57,068 bases of DNA, taken from Thiocystis minor. Lineage in GTDB: Bacteria; Pseudomonadota; Gammaproteobacteria; Chromatiales; Chromatiaceae. The stretch lies in NCBI RefSeq assembly GCF_016653465.1, contig NZ_NHSQ01000077.1:1-57068 (forward strand). The letters are read 5' to 3'. The position numbers and the translations under genes are program-made. This document shows, one piece after another, positions 1 through 8,098 of this stretch (the first letter of the stretch is position 1; each line of letters starts with the position of its first letter). The notes below the pieces were generated by a model. That model was not told where the DNA came from. It saw nothing but the letters and a program-made list of their open reading frames with translations, and made no database searches.

Positions 1-2
1 AC

Positions 3-164
3 GAGGTGATGCGCCTCATCGCCCGTCTCGGCGGGTTTCTCGGGCGCAAGGGCGATGGCGAGCCCGGTTTGAAGACGATCTGGCTGGGCATGCAGCGCAT
101 CATGGACTTCGCCGCCGGGATCAAATATGCCAGGGAGATGCCGGACACGGAAAGTTGTGCGTAA
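3..164 (+). CDS. IS4-type transposase, C-terminal end (partial)
   Basis: The last 53 codons of a gene that begins outside the window, ending in TAA at 162-164. The residues (EVMRLIARLGGFLGRKGDG, then KTIWLGMQRIMDFAAG) match, from memory, the C-terminal end of IS4-family (Tn5/IS50-like) DDE transposases, where this helical segment closes the protein. No catalytic residue is in the visible part, so activity cannot be judged. No inverted terminal repeat is obvious between its stop and the next gene at 198. The family call rests on this short tail only. Confidence 0.65.
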   Translation, partial: EVMRLIARLGGFLGRKGDGEPGLKTIWLGMQRIMDFAAGIKYAREMPDTESCA

Positions 165-197
165 TGGGATGCGTCAAGCCCCGGACCGCCTCCCGCC

Positions 198-1142
198 ATG
201 CACACCGTTGCGCCCGAGGATCTGCTCGATCCCAAGAACGACTACGTTTTCAAGCGCCTCTTTGGCGAAGCGCCGGCGCTGCTGGTGTCGTTGATCAACG
301 ACCTGCGCCCGGACCTGCCCGAGATCCGTTCGGTGGAGATTCTCAACCCCGGCATCAACGCCGAGGAGTTGCGCGGCAAGTACATCATCCTCGACGTCCT
401 GGCGCGCGATGCGCCGGGGCACGCCTACAATATCGAGATCCAGGTGCGCCGCTATGGCGCCTGGCACCAGCGGGCGCTGTACTATCTGGCGCGGCTGCTG
501 GCGCATCAACTGGAGCAGGGCGAAGACTACGCCACGCTGCGCGCGGCGGTCGGCATCCATCTGCTGGACTTCGATTTGTTTACCGCCACCCCTGAGCAGT
601 GCGCGCAGGCGCGGTGGCGCTTCGAGATGCGCGACGCCCGTCAACCCGAGGTCACGCTGGGGAACCGGTTACAATTGACGCTGATCGAATTGAAGAAAGC
701 GGACCGGCTCGGGCTTGGCTCCGACCCGCTGTCCGCGTGGGTGACCTTTTTCGAGCATTGGCGCGAGGAGCAGACCATGGCCGCGATCGAACATGCCCCG
801 ATCCAGGAGGCGCTGAACCGCGTGCGTCAGTTGAGCGCCGACGAGGAAGCGCGGCGGTTAGCGTTCGTGCGCGAGCGGGCGCTGCACGACGAGGTGTCCT
901 TGCTCAAGGAAGCGCGTGAGGAGGGGCGCGAGGAGGGCGAGCGGCTCGGGATGCAGAAAGGCGAGCAGCTCGGGATGCAGAAAGGCGAGCAGCTCGGGAT
1001 GCAGAAAGGCCGCCTGGCGGCGACCCAGGATACCGCCCGCAACCTCATCGCGCTGGGCGTGCTCAGCGATTGGCAGATCGCCCAGGCCACCGGACTGAGC
1101 GTGGTGCAGATCGAGGCACTGCGCTCAGCCGCCCCGTCCTGA
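198..1142 (+). CDS. Rpn family recombination-promoting nuclease / PD-(D/E)XK putative transposase
   Basis: A 314-residue protein. The N-terminal half (about 8-230) is the PDDEXK_2 fold of the Rpn/YhgA family: it opens with DPKNDYVFKRLFG and carries the core D...EIQVR motif (YNIEIQVRRYGAWHQRALYY, about residues 77-96), where Asp, Glu and Gln form the metal site. These proteins are DNA endonucleases linked to RecA-independent recombination and are often annotated as transposases. The C-terminal part (about 205-270) is charged and helical and includes a tandem repeat of the eight residues GEQLGMQK. The ATG at 198 lies directly before the conserved start of the domain. It follows a transposase remnant, which fits accessory DNA. 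The family is clear; the cellular role is not. Confidence 0.85.
   Translation: MHTVAPEDLLDPKNDYVFKRLFGEAPALLVSLINDLRPDLPEIRSVEILNPGINAEELRGKYIILDVLARDAPGHAYNIEIQVRRYGAWHQRALYYLARLLAHQLEQGEDYATLRAAVGIHLLDFDLFTATPEQCAQARWRFEMRDARQPEVTLGNRLQLTLIELKKADRLGLGSDPLSAWVTFFEHWREEQTMAAIEHAPIQEALNRVRQLSADEEARRLAFVRERALHDEVSLLKEAREEGREEGERLGMQKGEQLGMQKGEQLGMQKGRLAATQDTARNLIALGVLSDWQIAQATGLSVVQIEALRSAAPS
939..1010 (+). repeat. Three tandem 24-bp repeats inside the Rpn-like gene
   Basis: Three head-to-tail 24-bp units (939-962, 963-986, 987-1010). Units two and three are identical and unit one differs by one base (CGG for CAG, giving Arg for Gln). Each encodes G-E-(R/Q)-L-G-M-Q-K, so copy-number change by slippage keeps the reading frame. 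The repeat lies in the charged C-terminal tail, outside the nuclease core. Confidence 0.95.
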
Positions 1143-1191
1143 GGAAAGCTGGGAAAACGCCGAGCAGACCTTCCGCGGCCGCCAGCGGGTG

Positions 1192-1251
1192 GATGCGATG
1201 AGGGACGAACCGCATCGTTCGCGATTGATGCGGTTCCTTCGTCACGGCATC
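1192..1251. repeat. Dispersed palindromic repeat (GATGCGRYGAGG type), copy 1
   Basis: An imperfect inverted repeat: GATGCGATGAGGGACGAACC on the left pairs with the reverse complement of the GATGCGGTTCCTTCGTCACG block on the right, around a TCGTTCGCGAT centre. A second copy begins at the stop codon of the DUF29 gene (1846), so that gene is bracketed by the family. No coding potential is seen between 1143 and 1405. Confidence 0.7.
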
Positions 1252-1405
1252 TATGCGGGCTGGTCTACGACATCCTTGGAAGACGAAATTTCGGGGGAAC
1301 CTCCGTTCGCCAGCTCCCCACATCGACGCGGGCTAAGATTTTTCCACACCTGATATCATCGTCTTTCTTGCGATCATGCTGAATCGTTAGGAATCGGAGC
1401 GACCG

Positions 1406-1846
1406 ATGCCGAGCCTTTTTGACAATGACTTTCATGCCTGGGCGAGTCAACAGGCAGGCTTGTTGCGCGGTGGGAGGTTGGCGGACGCCGATATCCCCCA
1501 CATTATCGAGGAAATCGAAAGCATGGGCCGAAGCGAACAGCGAGAACTCGTCAACCGCTTGGTGGTTCTGCTTCTCCATCTCCTGAAATGGCGTTTTCAG
1601 CCGGGTCTTCGCGGGAACTCTTGGCGGCTGTCCATCAAGGAGCAGCGCATCCGCTTGGAGGCTCACCTAGAGGACAATCCGAGCCTGACGGCGAAACTCG
1701 ATCAAGCCATCGCGCGAGCCTATCGTCTGGCCATGATTGATGCTGAACGCGAGACCGGGTTGGCTGAATCGACATTTCCGACGTCATGTCCCTTCACTTT
1801 CACCCAAATCATGGATGATGCCTTTTGGCCAGAAGAGCCGGCGTAG
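1406..1846 (+). CDS. DUF29 domain-containing protein
   Basis: A 146-residue protein that matches the DUF29 family over its whole length. The family hallmarks are visible: YDxDFxxW-like start (LFDNDFHAWASQQAGLLRGG), the IPHIIEEIESMGRSEQRELVNRL block, then LLLHLLKWRFQP followed by SW and R-x3-L. DUF29 proteins are small helical cytosolic proteins of unknown function, frequent in cyanobacteria and purple bacteria, where they often occur in several copies near mobile DNA. The ATG at 1406 follows a GGAG about 6 bases upstream. The gene stands alone between two copies of one palindromic repeat, and its TAG stop lies within the first bases of the second copy. No function can be assigned. Confidence 0.85.
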   Translation: MPSLFDNDFHAWASQQAGLLRGGRLADADIPHIIEEIESMGRSEQRELVNRLVVLLLHLLKWRFQPGLRGNSWRLSIKEQRIRLEAHLEDNPSLTAKLDQAIARAYRLAMIDAERETGLAESTFPTSCPFTFTQIMDDAFWPEEPA

Positions 1847-1895
1847 ATGCGGCGAGGAACGAACCGCATCGATCGCGAGCGATGCTTGCGGACGA
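1844..1895. repeat. Dispersed palindromic repeat (GATGCGRYGAGG type), copy 2
   Basis: Begins at the TAG stop of the DUF29 gene and reads GATGCGGCGAGGAACGAACC, then GCATCG and a CGCGAGCGATGC arm. It is closely similar to the copy at 1192 over the left arm and centre, while the right arm is degenerate. It is probably a truncated member of the same family. Confidence 0.6.
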
Positions 1896-1972
1896 CGCGA
1901 TGGATGACGAATAGAGCCAATTGGATTTGACGAACTAGGCTGCGGTCGAGTCGGCCGATCTTGAGAGATAGC

Positions 1973-2003
1973 CTTAAAGTGATTACTCTGTAATTACTTT
2001 AAG
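1973..2003. promoter_or_regulatory. Palindromic operator upstream of mazE
   Basis: Two 14-base arms around a TCT centre: CTTAAAGTGATTAC on the left, and GTAATTACTTTAAG on the right, whose reverse complement matches the left arm at 13 of 14 positions. The palindrome ends where the GGGGAGG ribosome binding site begins, 11 bases before the mazE ATG at 2015. AbrB-fold antitoxins bind such palindromes to repress their own operon, so this is the likely MazE/MazEF operator. The symmetry is seen in the sequence; the binding is inferred. Confidence 0.75.
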
Positions 2004-2014
2004 GGGAGGCAAGT

Positions 2015-2266
2015 ATGAAGATTCATCTGGTACCCATTGGCAACTCGAAGGGTGTCCGCATTCCAGCCTCGGTGATCAAGGAATGCGGGTTCGGTGATGC
2101 GCTTGAGATGCGGGTGGAGAATGGCGTCGTGGTGCTTGCGGCGGCCCGTCAGGTGCGTGCCGGCTGGGACGCGGCCTTTGCGTCGATGGCCGTGGCAAGT
2201 GACGATGCGCCACTCGTCCTGGAGACGCTCGAAAACGATTTTGATGTCGAGGATTGGACCTGGTGA
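2015..2266 (+). CDS. mazE: MazE-like antitoxin (AbrB/SpoVT fold)
   Basis: An 83-residue antitoxin. Residues 1-47 are the swapped-hairpin AbrB DNA-binding domain with the MazE signature (IPIGNSKGVRIP-like: LVPIGNSKGVRIPASVI), which binds the operator. The acidic tail (about 60-83, ending DFDVEDWTW) is the part that in this family wraps around the toxin and blocks it. A strong GGGGAGG ribosome binding site precedes the ATG, and a palindrome covers the promoter region. The toxin gene follows with a 4-base overlap, the usual antitoxin-first order. Expected behaviour: labile antitoxin, autorepressed operon. Confidence 0.9.
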   Translation: MKIHLVPIGNSKGVRIPASVIKECGFGDALEMRVENGVVVLAAARQVRAGWDAAFASMAVASDDAPLVLETLENDFDVEDWTW

Positions 2267-2595
2267 GGCAAGTTCGGCGCTATGAGGTTTATCTGGTCGA
2301 TCTCGACCCCACGCAAGGCTCGGAAATCCAGAAGACACGGCCCTGCGTCATCGTTTCGCCCGACGAGATGAACCTTCATATCCGCACGGTGATCATCGCG
2401 CCGATGACGTCCACCCAGCGCGACTATCCGACCCGCGTTAATCTCACGTTTGAGCACAAGAAAGGGCAGATTGTCCTTGACCAAATCAGGACTGTGGATC
2501 AGTCGCGACTCATCAAGCGCCTCGGGGTGTTGCCCGAGGCATTCTCACGGAAAGTGGCCGACGTGCTCCAAGAGATGTTTGCCTACGGTTCCTGA
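2263..2595 (+). CDS. mazF: MazF/PemK family mRNA-endonuclease toxin
   Basis: A toxin of 110 residues from the GTG at 2263, which overlaps the mazE TGA as GTGA and implies coupled translation. A TTG at 2254 would add three residues but sits deeper in mazE. The PemK/MazF fold is evident: EVYLVDLDPTQGSEIQKTRPCVIV contains the loop and Arg of the active site, and VIIAPMTS and QIVLDQIRTVDQSRL contain the conserved Thr and Asp-Gln segments. MazF toxins cut single-stranded mRNA at short sequences and stop growth when the antitoxin is lost. No obvious terminator follows. Confidence 0.9.
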   Translation: MRQVRRYEVYLVDLDPTQGSEIQKTRPCVIVSPDEMNLHIRTVIIAPMTSTQRDYPTRVNLTFEHKKGQIVLDQIRTVDQSRLIKRLGVLPEAFSRKVADVLQEMFAYGS

Positions 2596-2928
2596 TGAGG
2601 ATCGCTCGCAGGGCGCGATGGTTTTCGCTTCGCTCTACCCATTGGGGCTGGAGCAGCAGGAAATCGTGGAGTTCCTGGGGCTTGCCGATCTGGATGCCTG
2701 GTTGGAAGGACGCTGGGCTCGGCGTTTTTCTCCGGCCTGCGGCCGGAGGGCCGAGTGCAACTCGGCGCTCCCAGGAAGGGTGTTTTCAAGTCGGCGCATG
2801 GCCGTTCGCCAACTCCGCCGATCGCGTTGCGGTCATGGAAACGAGTGCCTATCATGCAGTGCGATACGCCACGCGCGATCGCCCCGCCATGGGCTTACTC
2901 GACCGATCCGAGAACGTAAAGGACTGAC
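2596..2928. other. Gene-free stretch with a degenerate palindromic repeat
   Basis: No convincing gene. Open frames here lack family features and overlap repeat DNA. At 2713-2774 there is a worn copy of the palindrome found intact at 9258-9335 (right arm CCGAGTGCAACTCGGCG), with an internal hairpin TCCGGCC-TGC-GGCCGGA at 2731-2747. A short open segment at 2620-2720 reads like a protein fragment (SLYPLGLEQQEIVEFLGL) that I do not recognise. Confidence 0.6.
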
Positions 2929-4056
2929 ATGCGAAAAAAAGCACTTATTACCGGTATCACCGGGCAGGATGGCTCCTATCTTGCTGAATTCCTTCTTGAA
3001 AAAGGCTACGAGGTTCACGGGATCAAACGGCGCGCCTCGTCGTTCAATACTCAGCGGGTGGATCACCTCTATGAGGATCCGCATGTCGAGCAGCAGAACT
3101 TCGTTCTCCATTATGGCGATCTGACCGATACCTCCAACCTCACGCGCATCCTCCAGCAGGTGCAGCCGGATGAGGTCTATAACCTCGGCGCTCAATCGCA
3201 TGTCGCGGTCAGCTTCGAATCGCCCGAATACACCGCCGATGTCGATGCGATGGGCACCCTCCGGCTGCTCGAAGCGATCCGCTTTCTGGGGCTGACCTCC
3301 AAGACCCGTTTCTATCAGGCGTCCACCTCCGAGTTGTTCGGTCTGGTGCAGGAGACCCCGCAGAAGGAGACTACGCCCTTCTACCCGCGCAGCCCCTACG
3401 CGGTCGCGAAGCTCTACGCCTATTGGATCACGGTCAATTATCGCGAAGCCTATGGCCTCTATGCCTGTAACGGTCTGCTCTTCAATCATGAGAGCGCGCG
3501 CCGGGGCGAGACCTTCGTGACCCGCAAGATCACCCGGGGATTGGCGAATATCGCCCAGGGACTCGAACGCTGTCTGCATTTGGGCAACCTGGATGCCAAG
3601 CGCGACTGGGGACATGCCAAGGACTATGTCCGCATGCAATGGATGATGTTGCAGCAGGATCGGCCCGAGGATTATGTGATCGCGACCGGGGTGCAGTATT
3701 CGGTGCGTCAGTTCATCCTCTGGTCCGCCGCCGAACTGGGCCTGTTGTTGCGGTTCGAGGGGGAGGGGGTCGACGAATGCGCCGTGGTCACCGCCGTGAC
3801 GGGCGACAGGGCGCCGGCGGTCAAGGTGGGCGACATCGTGCTGCGGATCGATCCACGCTATTTCCGCCCGACAGAAGTCGAAACCCTGCTGGGCGATCCG
3901 ACCAAGGCCCGCGAGCGGCTCGGCTGGGTGCCCGAGATCACGGTGCAGGAAATGTGCGCCGAAATGGTCATCGAAGATCTCAAGGTGGCGCGGCGTCATG
4001 CCTTGCTGAAGGCGCATGGTCATGAGGTGCCGGTTGCGCGGGAGATTAACGGATGA
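2929..4056 (+). CDS. gmd: GDP-mannose 4,6-dehydratase
   Basis: A 375-residue enzyme of the usual Gmd length. It converts GDP-mannose to GDP-4-keto-6-deoxymannose, the first step to GDP-L-fucose and related deoxysugars for surface polysaccharide. It is an extended short-chain dehydrogenase: NADP-binding [15 protein letters not shown] near residue 9, the [11 protein letters not shown] arginine segment, the catalytic STSELFG and [12 protein letters not shown] (Tyr-x3-Lys), and the [17 protein letters not shown] substrate block. The ATG at 2929 has AAGGA 7 bases upstream. The next gene overlaps its stop by 4 bases (ATGA), forming a two-gene operon for the successive reactions. Confidence 0.97.
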   Translation: MRKKALITGITGQDGSYLAEFLLEKGYEVHGIKRRASSFNTQRVDHLYEDPHVEQQNFVLHYGDLTDTSNLTRILQQVQPDEVYNLGAQSHVAVSFESPEYTADVDAMGTLRLLEAIRFLGLTSKTRFYQASTSELFGLVQETPQKETTPFYPRSPYAVAKLYAYWITVNYREAYGLYACNGLLFNHESARRGETFVTRKITRGLANIAQGLERCLHLGNLDAKRDWGHAKDYVRMQWMMLQQDRPEDYVIATGVQYSVRQFILWSAAELGLLLRFEGEGVDECAVVTAVTGDRAPAVKVGDIVLRIDPRYFRPTEVETLLGDPTKARERLGWVPEITVQEMCAEMVIEDLKVARRHALLKAHGHEVPVAREING

Positions 4057-5036
4057 GCGACCGCGATTCGTCACGCGCCCCAACCGTTTTCGTTGCCGGT
4101 CACCGCGGCATGGTTGGGCGCGCCATCGTGCGCCGACTTCAGGCGTTGGGTGGCCGCCGGATTCTGACGGCCGGACGCGAGGAACTGGATTTGCTCGACC
4201 AGCGCGCGGTCCAGACTTTTTTTGACGCGCACGCGATCGATCAGGTCTATCTGGCCGCCGCCCGGGTTGGCGGCATTCATGCCAACAATACCTATCCGGC
4301 CGATTTCATCTACGACAACCTGATGATCGAGGCCAATCTCATCCACGCGGCGCATTGCGCGGGGGTTCGGAAACTGCTGTTCCTCGGTTCCTCCTGCATT
4401 TATCCGCAGCGGGCCGCGCAGCCGATGACCGAGTCCGCCTTGCTGACCGGCACGCTGGAACCGACCAACGAACCCTATGCCATCGCCAAGATCGCCGGGA
4501 TCAAACTTTGCGAAAGTTATAACCGTCAGTACGGACATGACTATCGCAGCGTGATGCCGACCAATCTCTACGGACCGCACGATAATTTTCATCCTGACAA
4601 CAGCCATGTGATCCCGGCTCTGTTGCGGCGCGTCCACGAGGCGGCGCGCGCGGGCGCGGACGAGGTCGTCATCTGGGGCACTGGCGCGCCGATGCGCGAG
4701 TTTCTCCATGTCGATGACATGGCCGCCGCCAGCGTGCATGTGATGGAGTTGGACGACGACCTTTATCGCGCCAACACGCAGCCCATGCTGTCGCACATCA
4801 ACGTGGGGTCTGGCGTGGATTGCACCATTCGCGAGCTGGCGCACACCATCGCGCGGGTTACGGGTTTTCAGGGTCGGCTTGTCTTCGATCCGAGCAAGCC
4901 CGATGGTACGCCGCGTAAATTATTGGATGTCTCCCGACTCAAGGCCCTGGGCTGGCAGGCCGGCATCGGACTGGAAGAGGGTCTCAGAGACACCTATGAT
5001 TGGTTTCTCGCCAATCAGGAGGATTTTCGAGGATAG
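4053..5036 (+). CDS. fcl: GDP-L-fucose synthase
   Basis: A 327-residue extended SDR epimerase/reductase (also called wcaG) that turns the product of Gmd into GDP-L-fucose. The N-terminal [14 protein letters not shown] is the NADPH-binding glycine motif, LGSSCIYP carries the catalytic Ser/Cys region, [20 protein letters not shown] supplies Tyr-x3-Lys, and [23 protein letters not shown] is typical of the family. The start overlaps the gmd stop, so the two are translationally coupled. No glycosyltransferase gene is visible downstream, where repeat-rich DNA begins. Confidence 0.96.
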   Translation: MSDRDSSRAPTVFVAGHRGMVGRAIVRRLQALGGRRILTAGREELDLLDQRAVQTFFDAHAIDQVYLAAARVGGIHANNTYPADFIYDNLMIEANLIHAAHCAGVRKLLFLGSSCIYPQRAAQPMTESALLTGTLEPTNEPYAIAKIAGIKLCESYNRQYGHDYRSVMPTNLYGPHDNFHPDNSHVIPALLRRVHEAARAGADEVVIWGTGAPMREFLHVDDMAAASVHVMELDDDLYRANTQPMLSHINVGSGVDCTIRELAHTIARVTGFQGRLVFDPSKPDGTPRKLLDVSRLKALGWQAGIGLEEGLRDTYDWFLANQEDFRG

Positions 5037-5137
5037 CGCGCGCTCGGGGACTGTCGGGGCGAATGAATTTGCCCCTACAAGGATGCCATCTGCGTTAAGG
5101 GGGTTTCCGGGAAAGTGTTTACCAGAATCGACGCTTC

Positions 5138-5238
5138 AAATGGACAGGATTCACAGGATTTTTCAAGATTGACAGGATTGAAAACAATGGCTTCTATCCT
5201 GTTCATCCTGCGAAATCGTGTTAATCCTGTCCATTCTC
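5138..5238. repeat. GGACAGGATT-type dispersed inverted repeat
   Basis: AAATGGACAGGATTCACAGG and TTTCAAGATTGACAGGATTG on the left, with AATCCTGTCCATT on the right as the inverted arm and further TCCTGTTCATCCTG units in the middle. A related half-copy is at 45400-45447. From memory, this ACAGGATT repeat is widespread between genes in many bacteria. Confidence 0.75.
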
Positions 5239-5349
5239 AGTCTCTCCGTGGGTCGATTGTTTTCAGGAAATCACCTAAGCGCAACGACCCGGGTTTTAGA
5301 ACGGTGGCGGGGTGGCGATCATCCACACGAATATCATTGATGACACGCC

Positions 5350-5496
5350 CTAGTGCAACTGTGCGAAAGTCCCAAGACCGTCTCAGGTCGTAATCGTTGT
5401 CGTTGTCGAATATTCGCCATGTCGAGACCGCGATCACGACAACGACAACGACAACGAGGAGGCCCCGGTCTCGGAACTTGAGCAGCGAAGCACTAG
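5350..5496 (+). repeat. CTAG-ended hexamer-array element, copy A
   Basis: 147 bp from CTAGTGCAACTGTGCGAAAG to GCAGCGAAGCACTAG. The two ends are imperfect inverted repeats of about 32 bases. Inside are two TTGTCG units, a loop AATATTCGCCATGTCGAGAC, then three CGACAA units in the opposite sense, so the element can fold into a long two-level hairpin. Loop orientation: forward. It ends 33 bases before the ATG of the MBL hydrolase. Confidence 0.9.
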
Positions 5497-5528
5497 GGTC
5501 ATGGAGGCTCATTTTGCCCGATTTCGGA

Positions 5529-6929
5529 ATGTCCAGCAAAACCATCGTCCATCATGGCGCCGTGGACGGCGTAACCGGTTCCTGCCACGAACTCCGGCTG
5601 GGCGATGGTCGCTCGGTGCTGGTAGACTGCGGGCTCTTTCAGGGCGCGGAGACCTCGCCCGGCGGCGCGGGCGTCGAGCGGCTCCAGATCGATTTTCCGG
5701 TGGAGCCGGTGCTGGCGCTGATCGTCACCCATGTGCATATCGATCATGTCGGGCGTATCCCTTATCTGCTGGCGGCCGGTTTCAAGGGGCCGATTCTGTG
5801 CAGCGAGGCGTCGGCGGAGCTGTTGCCGCTGGTGTTGGAAGATGCGCTGAAGATCGGCGTGACGCGGGACGCGACGCTCATCGAGCGGGTGTTGAAACTT
5901 CTGCGCGCGCGCACCATCGGCGTGCCTTATGGTCACTGGTACACGCTGGCCGAGGGCGATCCGGGTTTACGGATCAAGCTGCGGCCCGCCGGGCATATCC
6001 TCGGGTCGGCGTCCGTGGAATGCGATTTGCCCCAGGGTGGCGCGCATACCCGTATTCTCTTCTCGGGCGATCTCGGGGCGCCTTACACGCCACTGCTGCC
6101 CGCACCAAAATCGCCCTACAGCGCGGATGTGGTGGTGCTCGAAAGCACCTATGGCGACCGTCTGCACGAGGGACGCCGTGACCGCCGCCAGCGATTGCAG
6201 GCGATCGTCGAGCATGCCTTTCGCGATGGCGGAACCCTGCTGATCCCGGCATTCAGTATCGGTCGCACGCAGGAGCTGCTCTATGAACTGGAGTCGATCA
6301 TCCATCGGGATCGTCAACGGACGCTGGCCGCGGTGCGCGTCTGGGACGATGTCGAGATTATTTTGGATTCGCCGCTCGCCGCGGATTTCACCGCCGGTTA
6401 TGCCCGTCTGCGCGCGCATTGGGACCGAGAAGCCCGGCGCCGGCTCGATTCGGGCCGTCATCCGCTCGCTTTCGAGCAGGTGTTGACGGTCACCGATCAC
6501 GCGACCCATCTGCGTACGGTCGAGTATCTCAGGAGTTCGGCGCGGGCGGCCATCGTCATCGCCGCGAGCGGCATGTGTGCCGGCGGGCGCATCGTCAACT
6601 ATCTCAAGGCGATGTTGGGCGATCCCCGTCACGATGTGCTGTTCGTCGGTTATCAGGCCGCGGGGACTCCGGGGCAGGCCATTCAGCGGTATGGGCCCCG
6701 TGGCGGCTATGTTGATCTGGACGGTCAGCGTTACGACATCCGGGCCGCGATCCATACGCTTGGCGGCTATTCGGCGCATGCCGATCAAAACGATTTGATC
6801 AACTTCATCGGGCGGATGCGCGTCAAGCCGCGCGAGGTCATCCTGGTGCATGGCGATGCGCACGCCAAGGAAAGCCTGCGGCGGGAGCTGCAAGCGCGTT
6901 TTCAGGGGGTGGAGATCCGGATCGGTTGA
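5529..6929 (+). CDS. MBL-fold / beta-CASP metallo-hydrolase (RNA-processing type)
   Basis: A 466-residue metallo-beta-lactamase with a beta-CASP domain, the architecture of CPSF73-like and bacterial YSH1-type nucleases. The zinc-binding THVHIDH lies at residues 67-73. Later elements are GHILGSASVE, FSGDLG, the beta-CASP entry VVVLESTYGDR with the GGTLLIPAFSIGRTQELLYEL helix, SGMCAGGRIVNYL, and the C-terminal HTLGGYSAHADQNDL and ILVHGDAHAKESL. The family cuts RNA endonucleolytically; the substrate is unknown. I take the ATG at 5529 (MSSKTIVHHG) as the start, since everything upstream is repeat element. It stands alone. Confidence 0.92.
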   Translation: MSSKTIVHHGAVDGVTGSCHELRLGDGRSVLVDCGLFQGAETSPGGAGVERLQIDFPVEPVLALIVTHVHIDHVGRIPYLLAAGFKGPILCSEASAELLPLVLEDALKIGVTRDATLIERVLKLLRARTIGVPYGHWYTLAEGDPGLRIKLRPAGHILGSASVECDLPQGGAHTRILFSGDLGAPYTPLLPAPKSPYSADVVVLESTYGDRLHEGRRDRRQRLQAIVEHAFRDGGTLLIPAFSIGRTQELLYELESIIHRDRQRTLAAVRVWDDVEIILDSPLAADFTAGYARLRAHWDREARRRLDSGRHPLAFEQVLTVTDHATHLRTVEYLRSSARAAIVIAASGMCAGGRIVNYLKAMLGDPRHDVLFVGYQAAGTPGQAIQRYGPRGGYVDLDGQRYDIRAAIHTLGGYSAHADQNDLINFIGRMRVKPREVILVHGDAHAKESLRRELQARFQGVEIRIG

Positions 6930-7231
6930 CCTGGAAAGCGCGGTCGAACCGCAAAAAACGCGAATAACGCGAAAGGTTTCAAACTGCTAAGAGTGGTTTA
7001 GCCGCCAGCCGCCAGCTTCAGGCAGCCAGATTTTTCGTTTCAGTCACTTGGTCATGGCGAACCGCGTGCCAGGACTCGCCCATTGGAAGAAGATGTCGAT
7101 CAGCGAAACCCCCGGCATAATCGCCGCTGGCCGCTGGCCGCTGGCCGCTGGCCGCTGGCCGCTGGCCGCTGGCCGCTGGCCGCTGGCCGCTGGCCGCTGG
7201 CCGCTATATCTAGCTTTCTCGCACCCTTCCA
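6930..7231. other. Gene-free stretch with a heptamer array
   Basis: It lies between the convergent MBL hydrolase and ter operon ends. It contains short direct repeats (AACGCGAATAACGCGAA near 6959 and AGCCGCC repeated near 7002) and the heptamer array at 7124-7205. No gene is seen. Confidence 0.7.
7124..7205. repeat. Heptanucleotide tandem array (CCGCTGG)n
   Basis: 82 bases, 11.7 perfect copies of CCGCTGG. It lies 26 bases beyond the stop of the HpcH/HpaI-like gene (minus strand). Seven-base units are not a multiple of three, so this is not coding repeat. Arrays of 7-mers resemble the short tandemly repeated sequences known from cyanobacteria. Confidence 0.97.
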
Positions 7232-8098
7232 TTAGTCCATCGCGGTTCGTTCGATGATATGCCGGGCCCAGGCGCTGTGCGTGGCGACTTCGCACATGGA
7301 TCCGTCGAACTGGAAGACGGCGCGGTCGTCGGTCAGGATGCGTCGTGCCGCTTCCAGTTCCAGTTGCGAGACGCGAAAACTCGCCTCGATCGTCGGGAGC
7401 TGGCTCGGATGAATGGCGGTCTTCCCGCAGAGTCCGTGGGCGATATCCTCGCTCAGTTCTTCCCGGAGAATCTCCGGACAGTCGATATGCTCGAACACCG
7501 GGGCGGTGAGCTGAAAACCGAAGGGTTTGAAGACGGTCACCAGATGGGCGATGGTGTGTCCCAGGGGTGTGCGGTAGATGGTGCGGTCGCGGGGCCGGCG
7601 AATGCCGAGGATGGACAGCAGGTCGTTGCCGCCGATGCGCAGCGCCAGAATCCGCTTCTGATAGCCGCGGTCGAGCAGATGGTCGCGCAGTTCGATCATT
7701 CTGGAGGTGTCGAAGACATCCCGGGTTTCGAGCGTCGGCATGCACAGATGCCGGGAGTCCATGAGCAGGCTCAGATAGTCATCCACATTGCTCAGATCCA
7801 GCTTGGGCAGGACGAATCCGTCCAGTTTCTCCACACCCGGCAGCGCGAGCAACCAAGTCAGGATCTCGGGATTGCGCACGCGCACGAAGCGCAGCGCGGA
7901 TGACCTGACCTGCATCCGTTCCAAGGCGTCGCGGAGGTTGTCGAGCCCCGCCGCGAGATCCTCGGGCGCAACGGCGTCTTCGGTGCAAAAGATGACAGAA
8001 CGCAGTTCCGGCCACTTGGCGCCGTTGGCAATCTTCAGAACATCCCGATGGGTTGCAGGGACATACAGGGAAGCGCCCAGTCGGTAGGCATTAAGCAT
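7232..8098 (-). CDS. HpcH/HpaI aldolase / citrate-lyase-beta-like protein of ter operon
   Basis: 288 residues, last gene of the ter operon. It is a TIM-barrel protein of the HpcH/HpaI/CitE type: MLNAYRLGASLYVPATHRDVL opens the barrel, SVIFCTEDAVAPEDL carries the acidic segment, FVRVRNPEILTWLL the conserved Arg, FVLPKLDLSNVDDYLSLL the Lys strand, and LCGKTAIHPSQL the C-terminal signature. In this family these bind Mg and acyl-CoA or keto acids. Stand-alone members in ter operons are thought to take part in making a small metabolite, but the reaction is unknown. I use the ATG at 8098, which overlaps the upstream gene by 8 bases. Confidence 0.88.
   Translation of the reverse strand: MLNAYRLGASLYVPATHRDVLKIANGAKWPELRSVIFCTEDAVAPEDLAAGLDNLRDALERMQVRSSALRFVRVRNPEILTWLLALPGVEKLDGFVLPKLDLSNVDDYLSLLMDSRHLCMPTLETRDVFDTSRMIELRDHLLDRGYQKRILALRIGGNDLLSILGIRRPRDRTIYRTPLGHTIAHLVTVFKPFGFQLTAPVFEHIDCPEILREELSEDIAHGLCGKTAIHPSQLPTIEASFRVSQLELEAARRILTDDRAVFQFDGSMCEVATHSAWARHIIERTAMD

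Larger units (their letters stand above)
5037..5528. other. Gene-free, repeat-rich intergenic region
   Basis: It holds two different dispersed repeats (5138-5238 and 5350-5496) and no supported gene. An open frame reading left to right from 5397 runs into the MBL hydrolase gene, but its first 44 codons are translated repeat (a run of threonines from the hexamer array) and do not belong to the protein. Confidence 0.8.

Noticed and set aside
198-1142. Calling the Rpn-like protein a DDE transposase linked to the upstream IS4 remnant
   Set aside because: Its core is PD-(D/E)XK (EIQVR motif), a different fold; it stands as a separate gene with its own start.
2450-3124. A 224-codon frame spanning the end of mazF, the intergenic gap and the start of gmd
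   Set aside because: It overlaps two well-supported genes and repeat DNA, and has no recognisable domain.
5397-5528. N-terminal extension of the MBL hydrolase from 5397 (threonine-rich)
   Set aside because: It is translation of the hexamer-array repeat; the conserved protein begins at 5529.
7044-7745. A 233-codon minus-strand frame ending in ASGQRPA repeats
   Set aside because: Shadow of the HpcH-like gene extended through the CCGCTGG array.
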